DNA of 64,000 bases from Streptomyces sp. NRRL F-525 (GCF_000716605.1 NZ_JNXE01000020.1:104536-168535), one strand, 5' to 3'; shown: positions 24,968 to 35,644, numbered from the stretch's first letter. Notes: generated by a model not told the origin, from the letters alone. A program made the numbers and translations.

Positions 24968-25816
24968 TCAGGGCCGCGGGGAGCGGGACCAACTCGCCAG
25001 CAGCTGAAGGCGTTCCGCGGAGGGGGAGCCTGGTTCGGCGGTGGAGACGCCCAGGGTCTGCTCGGGGTCGTCGGCGGGGGTGAAGGCCTCGTAGCCCAGG
25101 ACGATTTCGCCGACGACGGGGTGGTGGAAGCGCTTGGTGCCGTGGGTGCGCTCGAACACGTCGTGGTCGGCCCACCAGTGGCGGAAGTCCGGGTCGTGGA
25201 CGGAGAGTTCGCCGACGAGCTCGGCCAGGGCGGGGTCGTGCGGGTGGCGTCCCGCGTACAGGCGGAGCGAGGCGACGATGGAGCGGGCGGCGTCCTCCCA
25301 GTCGGCGTACAGGCTCCGGAAGTGGTCGTCGAGGAAGACCAGCCGGGCCATGTTGCGGCCGCGGGCGGGCAGCGCCTCGAAGTCCGTGTACAGGGCGCGG
25401 GCGAGGTCGTTGGCGGCCAGGACGTCCATGCGGCGGCCGTAGACGAGGGCCGGGACCTCGGTGAGGCTGTCGAGCAGCAGGCGCAGGCCGGGGCGGACGC
25501 GCTGCGGGGGCAGCGGGCGGGGACGGGTGCGGGCCGGCCTGGCGATCCGGAACAGGTGGGCGCGCTCCAGATCGGAGAGGCGCAGGGCGCGGGCGATCGC
25601 GTCCAGGACGGACGCGGAGACGTTGAGGTGGCGGCCGCGCTCCAGGCGGACGTAGTAGTCGACGCTGACACCGGCGAGCTGGGCGACCTCCTCGCGCCGC
25701 AGGCCCGGAACGCGGCGGGTGCCGGGCAGGGGTGGCAGGCCCGCCTCCTCGGGGGTGATCTTCGCGCGGCGCGAGCGGAGAAAGTCCCGCAGCTCGCTGT
25801 TGGGTTCCTGGGCCAT
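24968..25816 (-). CDS. XRE-family regulator with MmyB-like ligand domain
   Basis: A 282-residue regulator: N-terminal XRE helix-turn-helix (VPGLRREEVAQLAGVSVDYYVRLER near residues 36-60) and a C-terminal MmyB-like PAS-related domain (about 110-265: LRLLLDSLTEVPALVYGRRMDVLAANDLA). This is one of the most frequent regulator types in Streptomyces; members may bind fatty acids or other ligands. The target is not obvious. The divergent promoter side faces only the stop of the APC permease on the same strand, so it may regulate genes elsewhere. The ATG at 25816 lacks a strong ribosome site. Confidence 0.9.
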   Translation of the reverse strand: MAQEPNSELRDFLRSRRAKITPEEAGLPPLPGTRRVPGLRREEVAQLAGVSVDYYVRLERGRHLNVSASVLDAIARALRLSDLERAHLFRIARPARTRPRPLPPQRVRPGLRLLLDSLTEVPALVYGRRMDVLAANDLARALYTDFEALPARGRNMARLVFLDDHFRSLYADWEDAARSIVASLRLYAGRHPHDPALAELVGELSVHDPDFRHWWADHDVFERTHGTKRFHHPVVGEIVLGYEAFTPADDPEQTLGVSTAEPGSPSAERLQLLASWSRSPRP

Positions 25817-25904
25817 GCCACCACCGTAGACCGGGTGACCTGCGGAACAGCCGAGCCAGAGGGGGTCTGTTGGACCCCCCGGTCGGAGCGGCGGCCCGGC
25901 CCGT

Positions 25905-27890
25905 TCAGCCGACGTGCACGCGGGGCCGGCGCTCCGGGTCCGGTTCCGCGCGGCGCAGGACCTCGCGGGTGACCGGGGCGACCTCGCCGTCGCCGAAGAC
26001 GAGGAAGCGGATCAGGTGGCTGACCGGGTTGCCCTCGGTCCAGGTGAAGTAGGCGTGCGGGACCTTGCCGGTGCGGTCGCGGAGGGAGAGGAGGACGGCG
26101 GCGATCGCGTTGGGGACCGTCGGACCCTCGATGCGGAGCCGTCGTACGCCGTACTTCTCCTCGCCGTGCACGGAGATGTCCGCCGAGAAGTCCGAGGAGT
26201 CGCGGAGGAGGACCTCCAGGAACAACACCGGCCCGCCGTCCGGGATATGGGTCTCCTCGCGCTGGCTGTACTCCTTGGCCCGGTACTCCCGCCTGCTGTG
26301 CTCCTGCGGCTCGTTCGCGATCAGCCGGAGCGGGCCGCTGCGCGCCGCCTCGTCGATGAACCGGGACGCCGTGTCGTCGAACGTGACCTCCACGGCGCGG
26401 AGTTCGAAGGCGCGGTGCACACGCGAACCGAACGACGTCACCAGGATGAGGACGATGAAGATGCCCGCGATCTTGATGCCGTCGGGCCGTTCGATGACGT
26501 TCGTGACGAGTGTGTACGCGAACACGGCGGTGATCACGCCGAACCCGAGCGTGGCCCTGCGGTGGCCCCGCTTGTGCACGGTGACCGTGGACGCGAAGGC
26601 CGCGGAGAGCATCAGCACCAGCACGCCCGTCGCGTACGCGCCGCTCTGCGCGTCGACGCTCGCGTGAAACCACAGGGTGATGACGATCGCCGCCACCATG
26701 AAGACCAGCACCAAGGGGCGTACCGCCCGCGTCCACTCCGGCGCCATGCCGTAGCGCGGCAGATAGCGCGGTACGAGGTTCAGCAGCCCGGCGAGCGCGG
26801 AGGCGCCCGCGAACCACAGGATCGCGATCGTCGAGACGTCGTAGACCGTGCCGAAGACCTGGCCCAGGTGCTCGTGCGCGAGATAGGCGAGCGCGCGGCC
26901 GTTCGCCGGGCCGCCCGTCTTGAACGCGCTCTGCGGGATGAGGATCGTCGTCGCCAGGCTGGACAGCAGCAGGAAGCCAGACATGATCAGGGCGGCCGTG
27001 GTGAGCAGCCTGCGGGTCTCGCGGATCCGGCCCGTGGGCTTCGCCCAGGTGTCCGTGTCATCGCCCTTGACCTGCGGCATCACCGCCACGCCCGTCTCGA
27101 AGCCGGACATGCCGAGCGCGAGTTTCGGGAAGACCAGCAGCGCCACGCCGACCATCGCGAGCGGCGAGGAGTGCGCGGCCGTCATCGCGTCCGTCCAGTC
27201 GCCGATCTTCACCGGATGGCTCAGCACCTCCCAGGCGGACACCGCGAGGACCACGAGATTGAGCGTGAGGTACACGCCCACCAGCACCACCGCGATCCCG
27301 ATGGCCTCCCGGAACCCCTTGAGGAAGACCGCGCCCAGCGCCCCGACGAGGACGAGCGTGATCCACGTGTTCCCGCCGTGCATCCAGCCCGGCGCGAACG
27401 GGTTCTCCACGACGTGCGCCGCCGCGTCCGCCGCCGACAGGGTGACCGTGATCATGAAGTCAGTCGCCGCGAAACCCAGCAGCACCAGGACGAAGATCTT
27501 CCCCGACCACCACGGCAGCAGCCGCTCCAGCATGGCGATCGACCCCTCGCCGTGCGGGCTCTCGTGCGCCACCCGCCGGTAGACCGGCAGCGCCCCGAGC
27601 AGGGTCAGCCCGATCAGGACGACCGTCGCCAGCGGGGACAGCAGTCCGGCCGCGAGGGCGGCGATGCCCGGCTGGTAGCCGAGGGTGGAGAAGTAGTCGA
27701 CGCCGGTCAGACACATGACCCGCCACCAGCGGTGACCCTCGTGCTCCGGGTTCGGCGTGGCGTGCGGGCCCGGATGCCGGGCGCTCTGCTCGCTCAGACC
27801 GTCCAGGAGCCAGGCCCGGCACTGCTCGGCGGCGGATGCGGAACCGCCGGACGCCGTGGTCTCCGTGGGGTCCGCCTGCGCGCCGGTCAT
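25905..27890 (-). CDS. APC-superfamily permease with C-terminal cytosolic domain
   Basis: A 661-residue transporter with about 12 membrane helices (residues 60-510) and a 150-residue soluble C-terminus. The membrane region starts with [22 protein letters not shown] and contains [18 protein letters not shown] and [14 protein letters not shown]. These fit the APC superfamily (amino-acid or KimA/KUP-like potassium permeases). Substrate cannot be decided; the long soluble tail with beta-rich sequence ([20 protein letters not shown]) suggests ligand control. The ATG at 27890 has AGGGAG upstream. It is divergent from the yigZ-like gene. Confidence 0.85.
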   Translation of the reverse strand: MTGAQADPTETTASGGSASAAEQCRAWLLDGLSEQSARHPGPHATPNPEHEGHRWWRVMCLTGVDYFSTLGYQPGIAALAAGLLSPLATVVLIGLTLLGALPVYRRVAHESPHGEGSIAMLERLLPWWSGKIFVLVLLGFAATDFMITVTLSAADAAAHVVENPFAPGWMHGGNTWITLVLVGALGAVFLKGFREAIGIAVVLVGVYLTLNLVVLAVSAWEVLSHPVKIGDWTDAMTAAHSSPLAMVGVALLVFPKLALGMSGFETGVAVMPQVKGDDTDTWAKPTGRIRETRRLLTTAALIMSGFLLLSSLATTILIPQSAFKTGGPANGRALAYLAHEHLGQVFGTVYDVSTIAILWFAGASALAGLLNLVPRYLPRYGMAPEWTRAVRPLVLVFMVAAIVITLWFHASVDAQSGAYATGVLVLMLSAAFASTVTVHKRGHRRATLGFGVITAVFAYTLVTNVIERPDGIKIAGIFIVLILVTSFGSRVHRAFELRAVEVTFDDTASRFIDEAARSGPLRLIANEPQEHSRREYRAKEYSQREETHIPDGGPVLFLEVLLRDSSDFSADISVHGEEKYGVRRLRIEGPTVPNAIAAVLLSLRDRTGKVPHAYFTWTEGNPVSHLIRFLVFGDGEVAPVTREVLRRAEPDPERRPRVHVG

Positions 27891-28014
27891 GCTGAGAACT
27901 CCCTGCGATCGGACGACGTGCCCGGGGCCCGGGCAACGAGGAGCGAGTATCCACCACATCCCCGCTCGAACCCGGACCGGGGGCGACCACCGGCCCTGCG
28001 CATAGGCTGGCCGG

Positions 28015-28641
28015 ATGCAGGACGAGTACCGCACAGTGGCCCGCCCGGGCGTGCACGAGACCGAGGTCAACCGCTCCCGCTTCCTGTGCGCCCTCGCCCC
28101 GGCGGCCACCGAACAGGAGGCGCAGGACGTCATCGCCCGTATCCGCAAGGAACACACGGACGCCTCCCACAACTGCTTCGCCTACGTCATCGGCGCCGAC
28201 GCCGCGATCCAGAAGGCGAGCGACGACGGCGAACCCGGCGGCACGGCAGGCGTGCCCATGCTCCAGATGCTGCTCCGCCGCGACATGCGGTACGTCGTCG
28301 CCGTCGTCACCCGCTACTACGGCGGCGTCAAGCTCGGCGCGGGCGGCCTCATCCGGGCCTACGGCGGCTCGGTCGGCGAGGCCCTCGACACCCTCGGCAC
28401 GATCACCCGCCGCCGCTTCCGCCTCGCCACGGTGACCGTCGACCACCAGCGCGCGGGCAAGGTCCAGAACGACCTGCGCGCCACCGGCCGCGAGGTGCGC
28501 GACGTCCGCTACGGCGAGGAGGTCACGATCGAGATCGGGCTCCCGGACGCCGAAGTGGACGCGTTCCGGGGGTGGTTGGCGGATGTGACGGCGGGGACGG
28601 CGGGGCTGGAACTGGGCGGCGAGGCGTACGGGGACGCGTGA
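28015..28641 (+). CDS. YigZ/IMPACT-family protein
   Basis: A 208-residue member of the UPF0029/YigZ-IMPACT family. The diagnostic stretch [19 protein letters not shown] occurs near residue 101, after [11 protein letters not shown] and [11 protein letters not shown]. The N-terminal domain is the IMPACT fold and the C-terminal third an EF-G-like DUF1949 domain. Eukaryotic IMPACT modulates GCN2; the bacterial role is unknown. The ATG start has no strong ribosome site. It converges on the Ser/Thr kinase with a 31-bp gap. Confidence 0.92.
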   Translation: MQDEYRTVARPGVHETEVNRSRFLCALAPAATEQEAQDVIARIRKEHTDASHNCFAYVIGADAAIQKASDDGEPGGTAGVPMLQMLLRRDMRYVVAVVTRYYGGVKLGAGGLIRAYGGSVGEALDTLGTITRRRFRLATVTVDHQRAGKVQNDLRATGREVRDVRYGEEVTIEIGLPDAEVDAFRGWLADVTAGTAGLELGGEAYGDA

Positions 28642-28672
28642 GGGGCTGGCGGGAGCTGTGGCTGACGGTAGG

Positions 28673-30622
28673 TCAGGAGGCCCATGTCCAGACCTGGTTG
28701 GAGCTGCCCGCGCAGCCGAAGGTCTGGACGGTCTGACCGTCCTTCCCCGACTCCGAGGCCTCCGCGTCCAGACAGAAACCGTCCGGGGCGCTGACCAAGG
28801 TCCCGGCGCCGCCCAGCTGCCACCGCTGCGCGCTCAGCCCGTCGCAGCTCCTGACCCGGATCTTCGAGAAGTTCCGGCCGACCGTACTGGCGTCGGCGTC
28901 CAGACAGGAGTGGTTGCCCTGATTGACCACCAGGTACTGGGCGTTGTGCCCGGGCACCCGGAAGAGCGCCCACTTCTGCGGCGCCGTGCCGTTGCACGCC
29001 CACACCTGTACGGCGGTGACGTGGCCGTCGAGGCACCGGGGGACCTCGACCGCGCGGACGCTCTCGGTCACCGTCACCGGACCGGCGCGGACCGGCCCGC
29101 GCTCAGTGCCGTACAGCAGCTTCGCCGTCTGCGCGTCGACCGTCCCGCTGGCCGTGGTCCCCGCCTCGGTCTGGAAGACCTTCAGCGCGTCGGCCGTCGC
29201 CGTCCCGAAGTCGCCGTCGACCGTGACGTGCAAACCGTAACCGGCGAGCAGAAGTTGGAGTGCCTTGACGCAGTCGCCGTGGGAGCCCGAGGTGAGTTCG
29301 TGGACGCAGGAGGAGACACGGATGTCGAGGCTCGCGGGATCCTGGGTGGCCGGCACGCTCGTCGGGCTCTGCGACGCCCCGCCCTTCGTCGCCGACGCGG
29401 CCGTGCTCGGTGAACTGCCCGACCCCGAGGGCGAGTTCTCCGGTACGGCGAGCGCCGGGGGCGTCCCGGGTCCGGGACCGGTCGACGTCCCGCTGTCGCC
29501 GTGGTGCAGCAGGAGCAGCGTCGCGGTGATGCTGCCGGCGACGAGGAGGGCGGCCGCGGCGACGGCGCCCGCGATCAACCTCCCGCGTTTCTTGGGGGTG
29601 TTGGCGTGTTTCCGGGGCGTGGTGGGCGGATCCGGGGGTGCCGCCGAAGGGTGGGCCGCGGGTTGCCCGACGGGGGAGGGCCCGCGCCGGGACACGACCC
29701 GTGGCGGGGGCCCGGCCGGTGCGGACAGCTGATGCCCGATGGCCGTTCTGAACACCGCCTCGGGTAACGGCCGCAGCTCGGGGTCCTTGTCCAGGCAGGT
29801 GCGGATGAACGCGGCCAACTCCGCGTCCACGCCCGCGACTTTGTCGAGGACGTCCTCCCGGGGCGGGTCGAACGCCACCCGGTGCAGCACGTCGACGCCC
29901 GTGCCCTCGCCGAACGGGGCCTCCCCGGCGACGGCGTAGGTGAGCGTGGAGGCCAGCGAGAAGACGTCGGAGGCGGCGGTGACCTCCTGGCCGCGCACCT
30001 GCTCCGGGGACATGTAGGCGGGGGTGCCGACGTTCTGGCCGGTGACGGTGATCGAGGTGCTGTCGCCGGCCTGGACGACACCGAAGTCGATGACACGGGC
30101 GCCGTCGGCACCCAGGATGACGTTGGACGGCTTGAGGTCGCGGTGCACGATCCCCGAGCGCCAGATCGCCTCGATCGCCCGCCCCACGTCGGCCAGCAGC
30201 CGCCAGGCCGCCGCCGCGTCGACCGGCCCGCGCGCGTCGACCAGCTCCGCGAGGGTGGGCCCGGGTATGTACTCCGTGGCGACCCACACCAGATCCTCGT
30301 CGCAGCCGCTGCCCAACAGCCGCACGATGTGCGCCCCTTGGATCCGGCCCAGCGCGCCGACCTCGCGCTCGAAGCGCTTGCGGAACAGCGGGTCCTCCGC
30401 GTACTCGGGCCGGATCACCTTCACGGCGGCGGGGCCCGTGGCGCCGGTGGTGTCGCGGCCCAGATAGACCCGGCCCATCCCGCCGCTGCCGAGCACCGAC
30501 ATCAAGCGGTACGGCCCCGCCTGGCGCGGGTCGCTCTTCCGCAGCGGCACCACGGGAGGCGGCTCCATCCCCGCCGCCGCATAGGCCATCGTTTCGGACC
30601 GACCGCGGAACTCGACTGGCAT
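28673..30622 (-). CDS. receptor Ser/Thr protein kinase with peptidoglycan-binding and ricin-type lectin domains
   Basis: A 649-residue PknB-like membrane kinase. The kinase domain (about residues 30-290) is complete: glycine loop LGSGGMGRVYLG, Lys in AAVKVI, HRDLKPSN, DFG and GTPAYMSPEQ. A Pro-rich linker precedes one membrane helix near 335-358 (LIAGAVAAAALLVAGSITATLL). Outside the membrane lie a PG_binding_1-like domain (about 437-505: VDGDFGTATADALKVFQ) and a C-terminal ricin B lectin domain with three QxW repeats (PQKWAL, AQRWQL, NQVWTW). It could sense both wall peptides and glycans. The ATG at 30622 has AGGG upstream. It is divergent from sbcD over 246 bp. Confidence 0.93.
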   Translation of the reverse strand: MPVEFRGRSETMAYAAAGMEPPPVVPLRKSDPRQAGPYRLMSVLGSGGMGRVYLGRDTTGATGPAAVKVIRPEYAEDPLFRKRFEREVGALGRIQGAHIVRLLGSGCDEDLVWVATEYIPGPTLAELVDARGPVDAAAAWRLLADVGRAIEAIWRSGIVHRDLKPSNVILGADGARVIDFGVVQAGDSTSITVTGQNVGTPAYMSPEQVRGQEVTAASDVFSLASTLTYAVAGEAPFGEGTGVDVLHRVAFDPPREDVLDKVAGVDAELAAFIRTCLDKDPELRPLPEAVFRTAIGHQLSAPAGPPPRVVSRRGPSPVGQPAAHPSAAPPDPPTTPRKHANTPKKRGRLIAGAVAAAALLVAGSITATLLLLHHGDSGTSTGPGPGTPPALAVPENSPSGSGSSPSTAASATKGGASQSPTSVPATQDPASLDIRVSSCVHELTSGSHGDCVKALQLLLAGYGLHVTVDGDFGTATADALKVFQTEAGTTASGTVDAQTAKLLYGTERGPVRAGPVTVTESVRAVEVPRCLDGHVTAVQVWACNGTAPQKWALFRVPGHNAQYLVVNQGNHSCLDADASTVGRNFSKIRVRSCDGLSAQRWQLGGAGTLVSAPDGFCLDAEASESGKDGQTVQTFGCAGSSNQVWTWAS

Positions 30623-30853
30623 GGGAACCCTGTGTCTCTCGCGTGGTGCGTGTGACGTGAGATTAGCGCAGCACATGTGTGCGACAAGGGAGTTGAGATT
30701 TTCCACAGCCGGCGCCAAGCCGCTTCGGTCGCGCGGCCGTCTCCAGCGTTGTGACGGCGGTCACTGATCCGCGTATGGGGTATATGTCCCGCCATAAGCT
30801 CCCGAATGCATGGGAACTCCGAGGTCAATGGTGGTTCAGGGGCCCGCAGGCGC

Positions 30854-30859
30854 TAGCGT
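30854..30859 (+). promoter_or_regulatory. -10 element of the sbcDC promoter
   Basis: TAGCGT, a frequent Streptomyces -10 hexamer, 9 bp before the sbcD ATG, implying a very short or absent leader. No convincing -35 is seen. The 246-bp divergent region also serves the kinase. Confidence 0.4.
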
Positions 30860-30868
30860 GGTGGACCG

Positions 30869-32032
30869 ATGAGACTGCTGCACACTTCCGACTGGCACCT
30901 GGGCCGGGCGTTCCACCGCGTGAACATGCTCGGGGCCCAGGCCGACTTCGTGAGTCACCTCGTCACCACCGTGCGTGAGCGCGACGTGGACGCGGTGGTC
31001 GTGTCGGGAGACGTGTACGACCGGGCGGTGCCGCCGCTGGCCGCGGTCGAGCTGTTCGACGACACCCTGCACCGGCTCGCCGACCTGGGCGTGCCCACGG
31101 TGATGATCTCCGGCAACCATGACTCGGCCCGCCGCCTCGGGGTCGGCGCCGGTCTGATCGACCGCGCGGGTATCCACCTCCGCACCGAGCCGTCGGCCTG
31201 CGGGACGCCCGTGGTGATTCCGGACGCGTTCGGGGATGTCGCTTTCTATGGGCTGCCGTATCTCGAACCCGCTCTGGTGAAGGCCGAGTTCGGGGTCGAG
31301 AAGGCCGGGCACGAGGCGGTCCTCGCCGCCGCCATGGACCGCGTCCGTGCCGACCTCGCGGGCCGCGCGCCCGGCACCCGTTCCGTGGTCCTCGCGCATG
31401 CCTTCGTCACCGGCGGCGAGGTCAGCGACAGCGAGCGGGACATCACCGTCGGCGGAGTCGCCGCCGTACCGGCCGGTGTCTTCGACGGCGTCGACTACGT
31501 GGCACTCGGGCATCTGCACGGCTCCCAGACGATCACCGGGCGCGTCCGCTACTCGGGCTCCCCGCTGCCGTACTCCTTCTCCGAGGCCGACCACCGCAAG
31601 AGCATGTGGCTCGTCGACCTGGATGCCGACGGGACCGTCACCGCCGAGCGCCTCGACTGCCCGGTACCGCGCGAACTGGCCCGTATCCGGGGCTCGTTGG
31701 AGGACCTTCTCTACGACCCCGACCTCGCGCGGTACGAGGAGGCGTGGGTCGAGGCGACACTCACCGACCCCGTGCGCCCGGACGACCCCATGGCCCGGCT
31801 CACCGACCGCTTCCCGCACACCCTCAGCCTCGTCTTCGACCCCGAGCGCGGCCCCGACGACCCCGACGTGTCGTACGCCCGCCGCCTCGCGGGGCGCGAC
31901 GACCGTGAAATTGCCGATGACTTCGTCGCCCATGTGCGCGGTGCCGGTCCCGACGAGGACGAACAGGCCGTGCTCCAGGAGGCGTTCGACGCGGTGCGCG
32001 CGGATGCGGTCGTACGGGAGGTGACGCCGTGA
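30869..32032 (+). CDS. sbcD: SbcD/Mre11-family nuclease subunit
   Basis: A 387-residue metallophosphoesterase, the nuclease subunit of the SbcCD DNA-repair complex that processes hairpins and protein-blocked ends. Phosphoesterase motifs are in order: HTSDWHLGR at residue 5, SGDVYDR near 47, SGNHDS near 86 and a histidine pair in LAHAF and ALGHLHG. The C-terminal 120 residues form the usual capping domain. It is 31 bp upstream of sbcC, and the two are almost certainly cotranscribed. Confidence 0.96.
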   Translation: MRLLHTSDWHLGRAFHRVNMLGAQADFVSHLVTTVRERDVDAVVVSGDVYDRAVPPLAAVELFDDTLHRLADLGVPTVMISGNHDSARRLGVGAGLIDRAGIHLRTEPSACGTPVVIPDAFGDVAFYGLPYLEPALVKAEFGVEKAGHEAVLAAAMDRVRADLAGRAPGTRSVVLAHAFVTGGEVSDSERDITVGGVAAVPAGVFDGVDYVALGHLHGSQTITGRVRYSGSPLPYSFSEADHRKSMWLVDLDADGTVTAERLDCPVPRELARIRGSLEDLLYDPDLARYEEAWVEATLTDPVRPDDPMARLTDRFPHTLSLVFDPERGPDDPDVSYARRLAGRDDREIADDFVAHVRGAGPDEDEQAVLQEAFDAVRADAVVREVTP

Positions 32033-32063
32033 GCGTGCGGCACACGGGAACAGGGGGCGCCCG

Positions 32064-35054
32064 ATGAGGCTGCACCAACTCGACATCACCGCCTTCGGGC
32101 CCTTCGGCGGTTCCCAGACCGTCGACTTCGACGAGCTGTCCTCCGCCGGGCTGTTTCTGCTCCACGGGCCGACCGGCGCCGGCAAGACCTCGATCCTCGA
32201 CGCCGTCTGCTACGCGCTCTACGGCTCGGTGCCCGGCGTCCGTCAGTCGGGTCAGGGGCTCACCCTGCGCAGCGACCACGCGGCGGCAGGCACCCGCACC
32301 GAGGTGCGGCTCGAACTCACCGTCGCCGGGCGGCGGTTGGAGCTCACCCGGCAGCCGCCCTGGGCGCGTCCCAAGAAGCGCGGCACCGGCAGCACGCTGG
32401 ACAAGGCGCAGAGCTGGCTGCGCGAGTACGACGCCGCGGCCGGCGCCTGGAAGGATCTCAGCCGCTCCCACCAGGAGATCGGCGAGGAGATCACCCAGCT
32501 GCTCGGCATGAGCCGGGAACAGTTCTGCCAGGTCGTGCTGCTGCCCCAGGGCGAGTTCGCGCGCTTCCTGCGGTCCGACGCCGAGGCCCGCGGCAAGCTG
32601 CTCGGGCGGCTCTTCGACACCCACCGCTTCGCCGAGGTGGAGAAGCGGCTCGCCGAGCGGCGCCGGGCCACCGAGGCCCAAGTCCGCGAGGGCGACGCCG
32701 AGTTGCTCGCCGACGCGCACCGCATGCAGCAGGCCGCCGGTGACGCCATGGAGCTGCCGGACCTCGCCCCGGGCGAACCCGGCCTCGCCGACGCGGTGTT
32801 GGGCGCGGCGGCCGTCGCCCGCAGCACCGCACGCGAGCAACTGACCGTCGAGCACAGCCGCCTCACCGCCGCCGAGTCCGCCCAGGTCGCCGCCGACCGT
32901 GAACTGGCCGACGTCCGTGAACTGGCCCGCCTGCAACAGCGGTTCACGCAGGCGCGGGAGCGGGCCACGCTCATGGAGGAACGCGCCGACGGCTATCGGC
33001 AGGCGCAGGCGCGGATGGAGCGGGCCCGGAAGGCGGAGGCGGTGGCGCCTGCGCTGGAGCTGCGGGAGGCCGCCGACGCCGAGCACCGGGACGCCGCCCG
33101 GGCCGAGACCCGTGCGCGCGACCTGCTACCGGACTCCTTCGCGGGCGCCGGCGCGGCCGGACTCGCCGCCGCCGCACGCCGGGCCGCCGAGGAACTGGGC
33201 GGTCTTGAGTCGGCCCGTCGTGCAGAGCAGCGGCTCGCCGAACTCGGCTCGGAGCGCGCCGAGTTGGACCGCCAGGAGCGGGCCGACGAGGACGTACGGC
33301 AGGAGGCCGAGGCCTGGCTCGCCGAGTGGGACACCACCCGTGCGGAACTTCAGGCGCGGATCGAGTCGGCCCAGGAGGCCACCACCCGGGCCGAGCAGCT
33401 CGGGGTGCGGCGCGAGCCCGCCGAGCGGCGGCTCGGGGCGGCCCGGCAGCGGGACCAGTTCGCCGGTGACACGGAGGACGCGCACCGGCAGGTGCTCGCG
33501 TCGGCCGAACATGCCCTGAAGGCCCGCGCCCACTGGCTCGACCTCAAGGAGCAGCGGCTGAACGGCATCGCCGCCGAACTCGCCGCCCACCTCACCGACG
33601 GCGCGCCCTGTGCCGTCTGCGGAGCCACCGAACACCCCGCCCCCGCACGGAAATCCGCCGGACACGTCGACCGCGCGGCCGAGGAACAGGCCCTCACCGC
33701 CCACCAGCGCGCCGAGGAACAGCGCACCGAGGCCGAGCGCCGCCTGGGCGTCGTACGGGAAGCCCTCGCCGCCGCCACCGCCGAAGCCGGTGACACCCCG
33801 ACCGGTCAACTCGCCGACGAGGTCGCGGAGTTGGAGCGGCTGTACGAGCAGGCGCGCCGGGACGCGTCCTGGCTGCACCCCGCGACCGAGGAGCTGCGCC
33901 GGGCCGAGCAGGAGCGTGAGCGGCGGACCGCGATCCAGCAGCAGGCCGCGGTCCGGGCCGCCTCCCGTACCACCCTGCGCGACACCCTGGACCGCGAACG
34001 AGCCTCGCTGGAGGGGGAGTTGGCGCAGTCGCGGGGCGCTGCCGAGAGTGTGGCCGCGCGTGCCGCCCAGCTGGAGCGGCAGACCGCGCTGCTCACCGAC
34101 GCGGCCGACGCCGTCCGTGCCGCCGAGGACACCGCGCAGCGCCTCAAGGACGCCGACGCCCGGCTCGCCGACGCGGCCTTCCGTGCCGGGTTCGACACTC
34201 CGCAGGCCGCGGCCGCCGCCCTTCTCGACGACACCGCCCACCGCGAACTCCAACGCCGCCTGGACGCCTGGCAGTCGGAGGAGGCCGCCGTACGGGCCGT
34301 CCTCGCGGAGGCCGACACGGCGGCGGCCGCGCAACAGGCGCCCGCCGACCTGGACTTGGCGGAGCGCGCCGCGACCGCGGCCGACCGGCGGACCCGGGAC
34401 GCGGCCTCGGCGCGCGACGCGGCGGCCCGGCGCTGCACCGAACTCGACCGGCTCTCCGCCCGATCGGCGGCCGGGGCACGCCAACTCGCCCCGCTGCGCG
34501 AGGAGTACGACCGGGTGGCCCGCCTCGCCGCCCTCACCGCGGGCACCTCGGCCGACAACGAACGCCGGATGCGGCTGGAGTCGTACGTCCTCGCCGCCCG
34601 CCTGGAACAGGTGGCCGCGGCGGCGACCGTACGGTTGCAGCGCATGTCGTCCGGCCGCTACACGCTGGTCCATTCCGACGACCGGGCCGGGCGCGGCCGT
34701 AGCGGACTCGGGTTGCATGTCGTCGACGCGTGGACCGGGCGGGAGCGGGACACGGCGACGCTGTCCGGCGGCGAGACGTTCTTCGCGTCGCTCGCCCTCG
34801 CGCTCGGGCTCGCGGACGTGGTCACCGACGAGGCCGGCGGGGTCCGGCTCGACACGCTCTTCATCGACGAGGGCTTCGGCAGCCTCGACGAGCAGACCCT
34901 CGACGAGGTCCTCGACGTCCTCGACTCCCTGCGCGAACGGGACCGCAGCGTCGGCATCGTCAGCCATGTCGCCGATCTGCGGCGCCGGATCCACGCGCAG
35001 CTGGAGGTCGTGAAGGAGCGGGACGGGTCGGCCGTACGGCAGCGGGGGCAGTGA
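32064..35054 (+). CDS. sbcC: SbcC/Rad50-family ATPase subunit
   Basis: A 996-residue SMC-like ATPase that partners SbcD. Walker A GPTGAGKTS is near residue 34. A long Ala/Glu/Arg-rich coiled coil runs through the middle, with the zinc hook CAVC near residue 516. The C-terminal half-site has the signature TLSGGETFFASLALALG and Walker B with DTLFIDEGFGSLDEQTL. The length matches actinobacterial SbcC. The Lrp regulator gene converges 20 bp downstream. Confidence 0.96.
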   Translation: MRLHQLDITAFGPFGGSQTVDFDELSSAGLFLLHGPTGAGKTSILDAVCYALYGSVPGVRQSGQGLTLRSDHAAAGTRTEVRLELTVAGRRLELTRQPPWARPKKRGTGSTLDKAQSWLREYDAAAGAWKDLSRSHQEIGEEITQLLGMSREQFCQVVLLPQGEFARFLRSDAEARGKLLGRLFDTHRFAEVEKRLAERRRATEAQVREGDAELLADAHRMQQAAGDAMELPDLAPGEPGLADAVLGAAAVARSTAREQLTVEHSRLTAAESAQVAADRELADVRELARLQQRFTQARERATLMEERADGYRQAQARMERARKAEAVAPALELREAADAEHRDAARAETRARDLLPDSFAGAGAAGLAAAARRAAEELGGLESARRAEQRLAELGSERAELDRQERADEDVRQEAEAWLAEWDTTRAELQARIESAQEATTRAEQLGVRREPAERRLGAARQRDQFAGDTEDAHRQVLASAEHALKARAHWLDLKEQRLNGIAAELAAHLTDGAPCAVCGATEHPAPARKSAGHVDRAAEEQALTAHQRAEEQRTEAERRLGVVREALAAATAEAGDTPTGQLADEVAELERLYEQARRDASWLHPATEELRRAEQERERRTAIQQQAAVRAASRTTLRDTLDRERASLEGELAQSRGAAESVAARAAQLERQTALLTDAADAVRAAEDTAQRLKDADARLADAAFRAGFDTPQAAAAALLDDTAHRELQRRLDAWQSEEAAVRAVLAEADTAAAAQQAPADLDLAERAATAADRRTRDAASARDAAARRCTELDRLSARSAAGARQLAPLREEYDRVARLAALTAGTSADNERRMRLESYVLAARLEQVAAAATVRLQRMSSGRYTLVHSDDRAGRGRSGLGLHVVDAWTGRERDTATLSGGETFFASLALALGLADVVTDEAGGVRLDTLFIDEGFGSLDEQTLDEVLDVLDSLRERDRSVGIVSHVADLRRRIHAQLEVVKERDGSAVRQRGQ

Positions 35055-35074
35055 CGTCGTCCAGGCCGGCGGGG

Positions 35075-35521
35075 TCAGTGACCCAGGGGGCGGCGGGGGA
35101 GCGGTGAGGAGTAGACGACGCTGGTGGTGACCGAGCCCAGGGCGCCGATCTTCCCCGAGACCTCCTCCAGGTGGCGCATCGAACGGGCCGCGACCTTGAT
35201 CATGAAGCAGTCGTCGCCCGTGATGTGATGCGCCTCCAGGATCTCCGGCGTCACCGCGACCAGGTCGTGGAAGGGCTTGTAGTTGCCGTTCGGATAGCGC
35301 AGCCGGACGAACGCCAGGATGGGCAGCCCGAGTTGTTCCGGGTCCACGACCGCCGCGTACCCCTGGATCACCCCCGCCTCCTCCAGCCGCCGCACCCGCT
35401 CGGTCACCGCGCTCGCGGACATGGAGACGGCCCGGGCCAGCTCGGCGAAACTGGCGCGTCCCTCCCGCTGGAGGACCTCGAGGATGCGCCAGTCGGTGGC
35501 GTCCGGTGAATACGCGGTCAT
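35075..35521 (-). CDS. Lrp/AsnC-family transcriptional regulator
   Basis: A 148-residue Lrp-type regulator: N-terminal helix-turn-helix (ASFAELARAVSMSASAVTERVRRLEEAG) and a RAM/AsnC ligand domain (LGLPILAFVRLRYPNG ... HHITGDDCFMIKVAARSM). It is divergent from the rhodanese gene over 123 bp and likely controls it, since Lrp proteins often regulate a divergent neighbour in response to an amino acid; sulfur amino acids would suit a rhodanese. The ATG at 35521 lacks a clear ribosome site. The gap contains GGGGAATCCCC (about 35537), a small palindrome. Confidence 0.92.
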   Translation of the reverse strand: MTAYSPDATDWRILEVLQREGRASFAELARAVSMSASAVTERVRRLEEAGVIQGYAAVVDPEQLGLPILAFVRLRYPNGNYKPFHDLVAVTPEILEAHHITGDDCFMIKVAARSMRHLEEVSGKIGALGSVTTSVVYSSPLPRRPLGH

Positions 35522-35644
35522 ACCCGAGGAATACCAGGGGAATCCCCGGCCGATCAAGAGGTACGGCGGGGATCGTCCCTTCAGTGGGCCGGTCGGCGAC
35601 CGTAGATTTCTGGCCGTAGAGACACCTCGGTGAAAGGCCGGACC

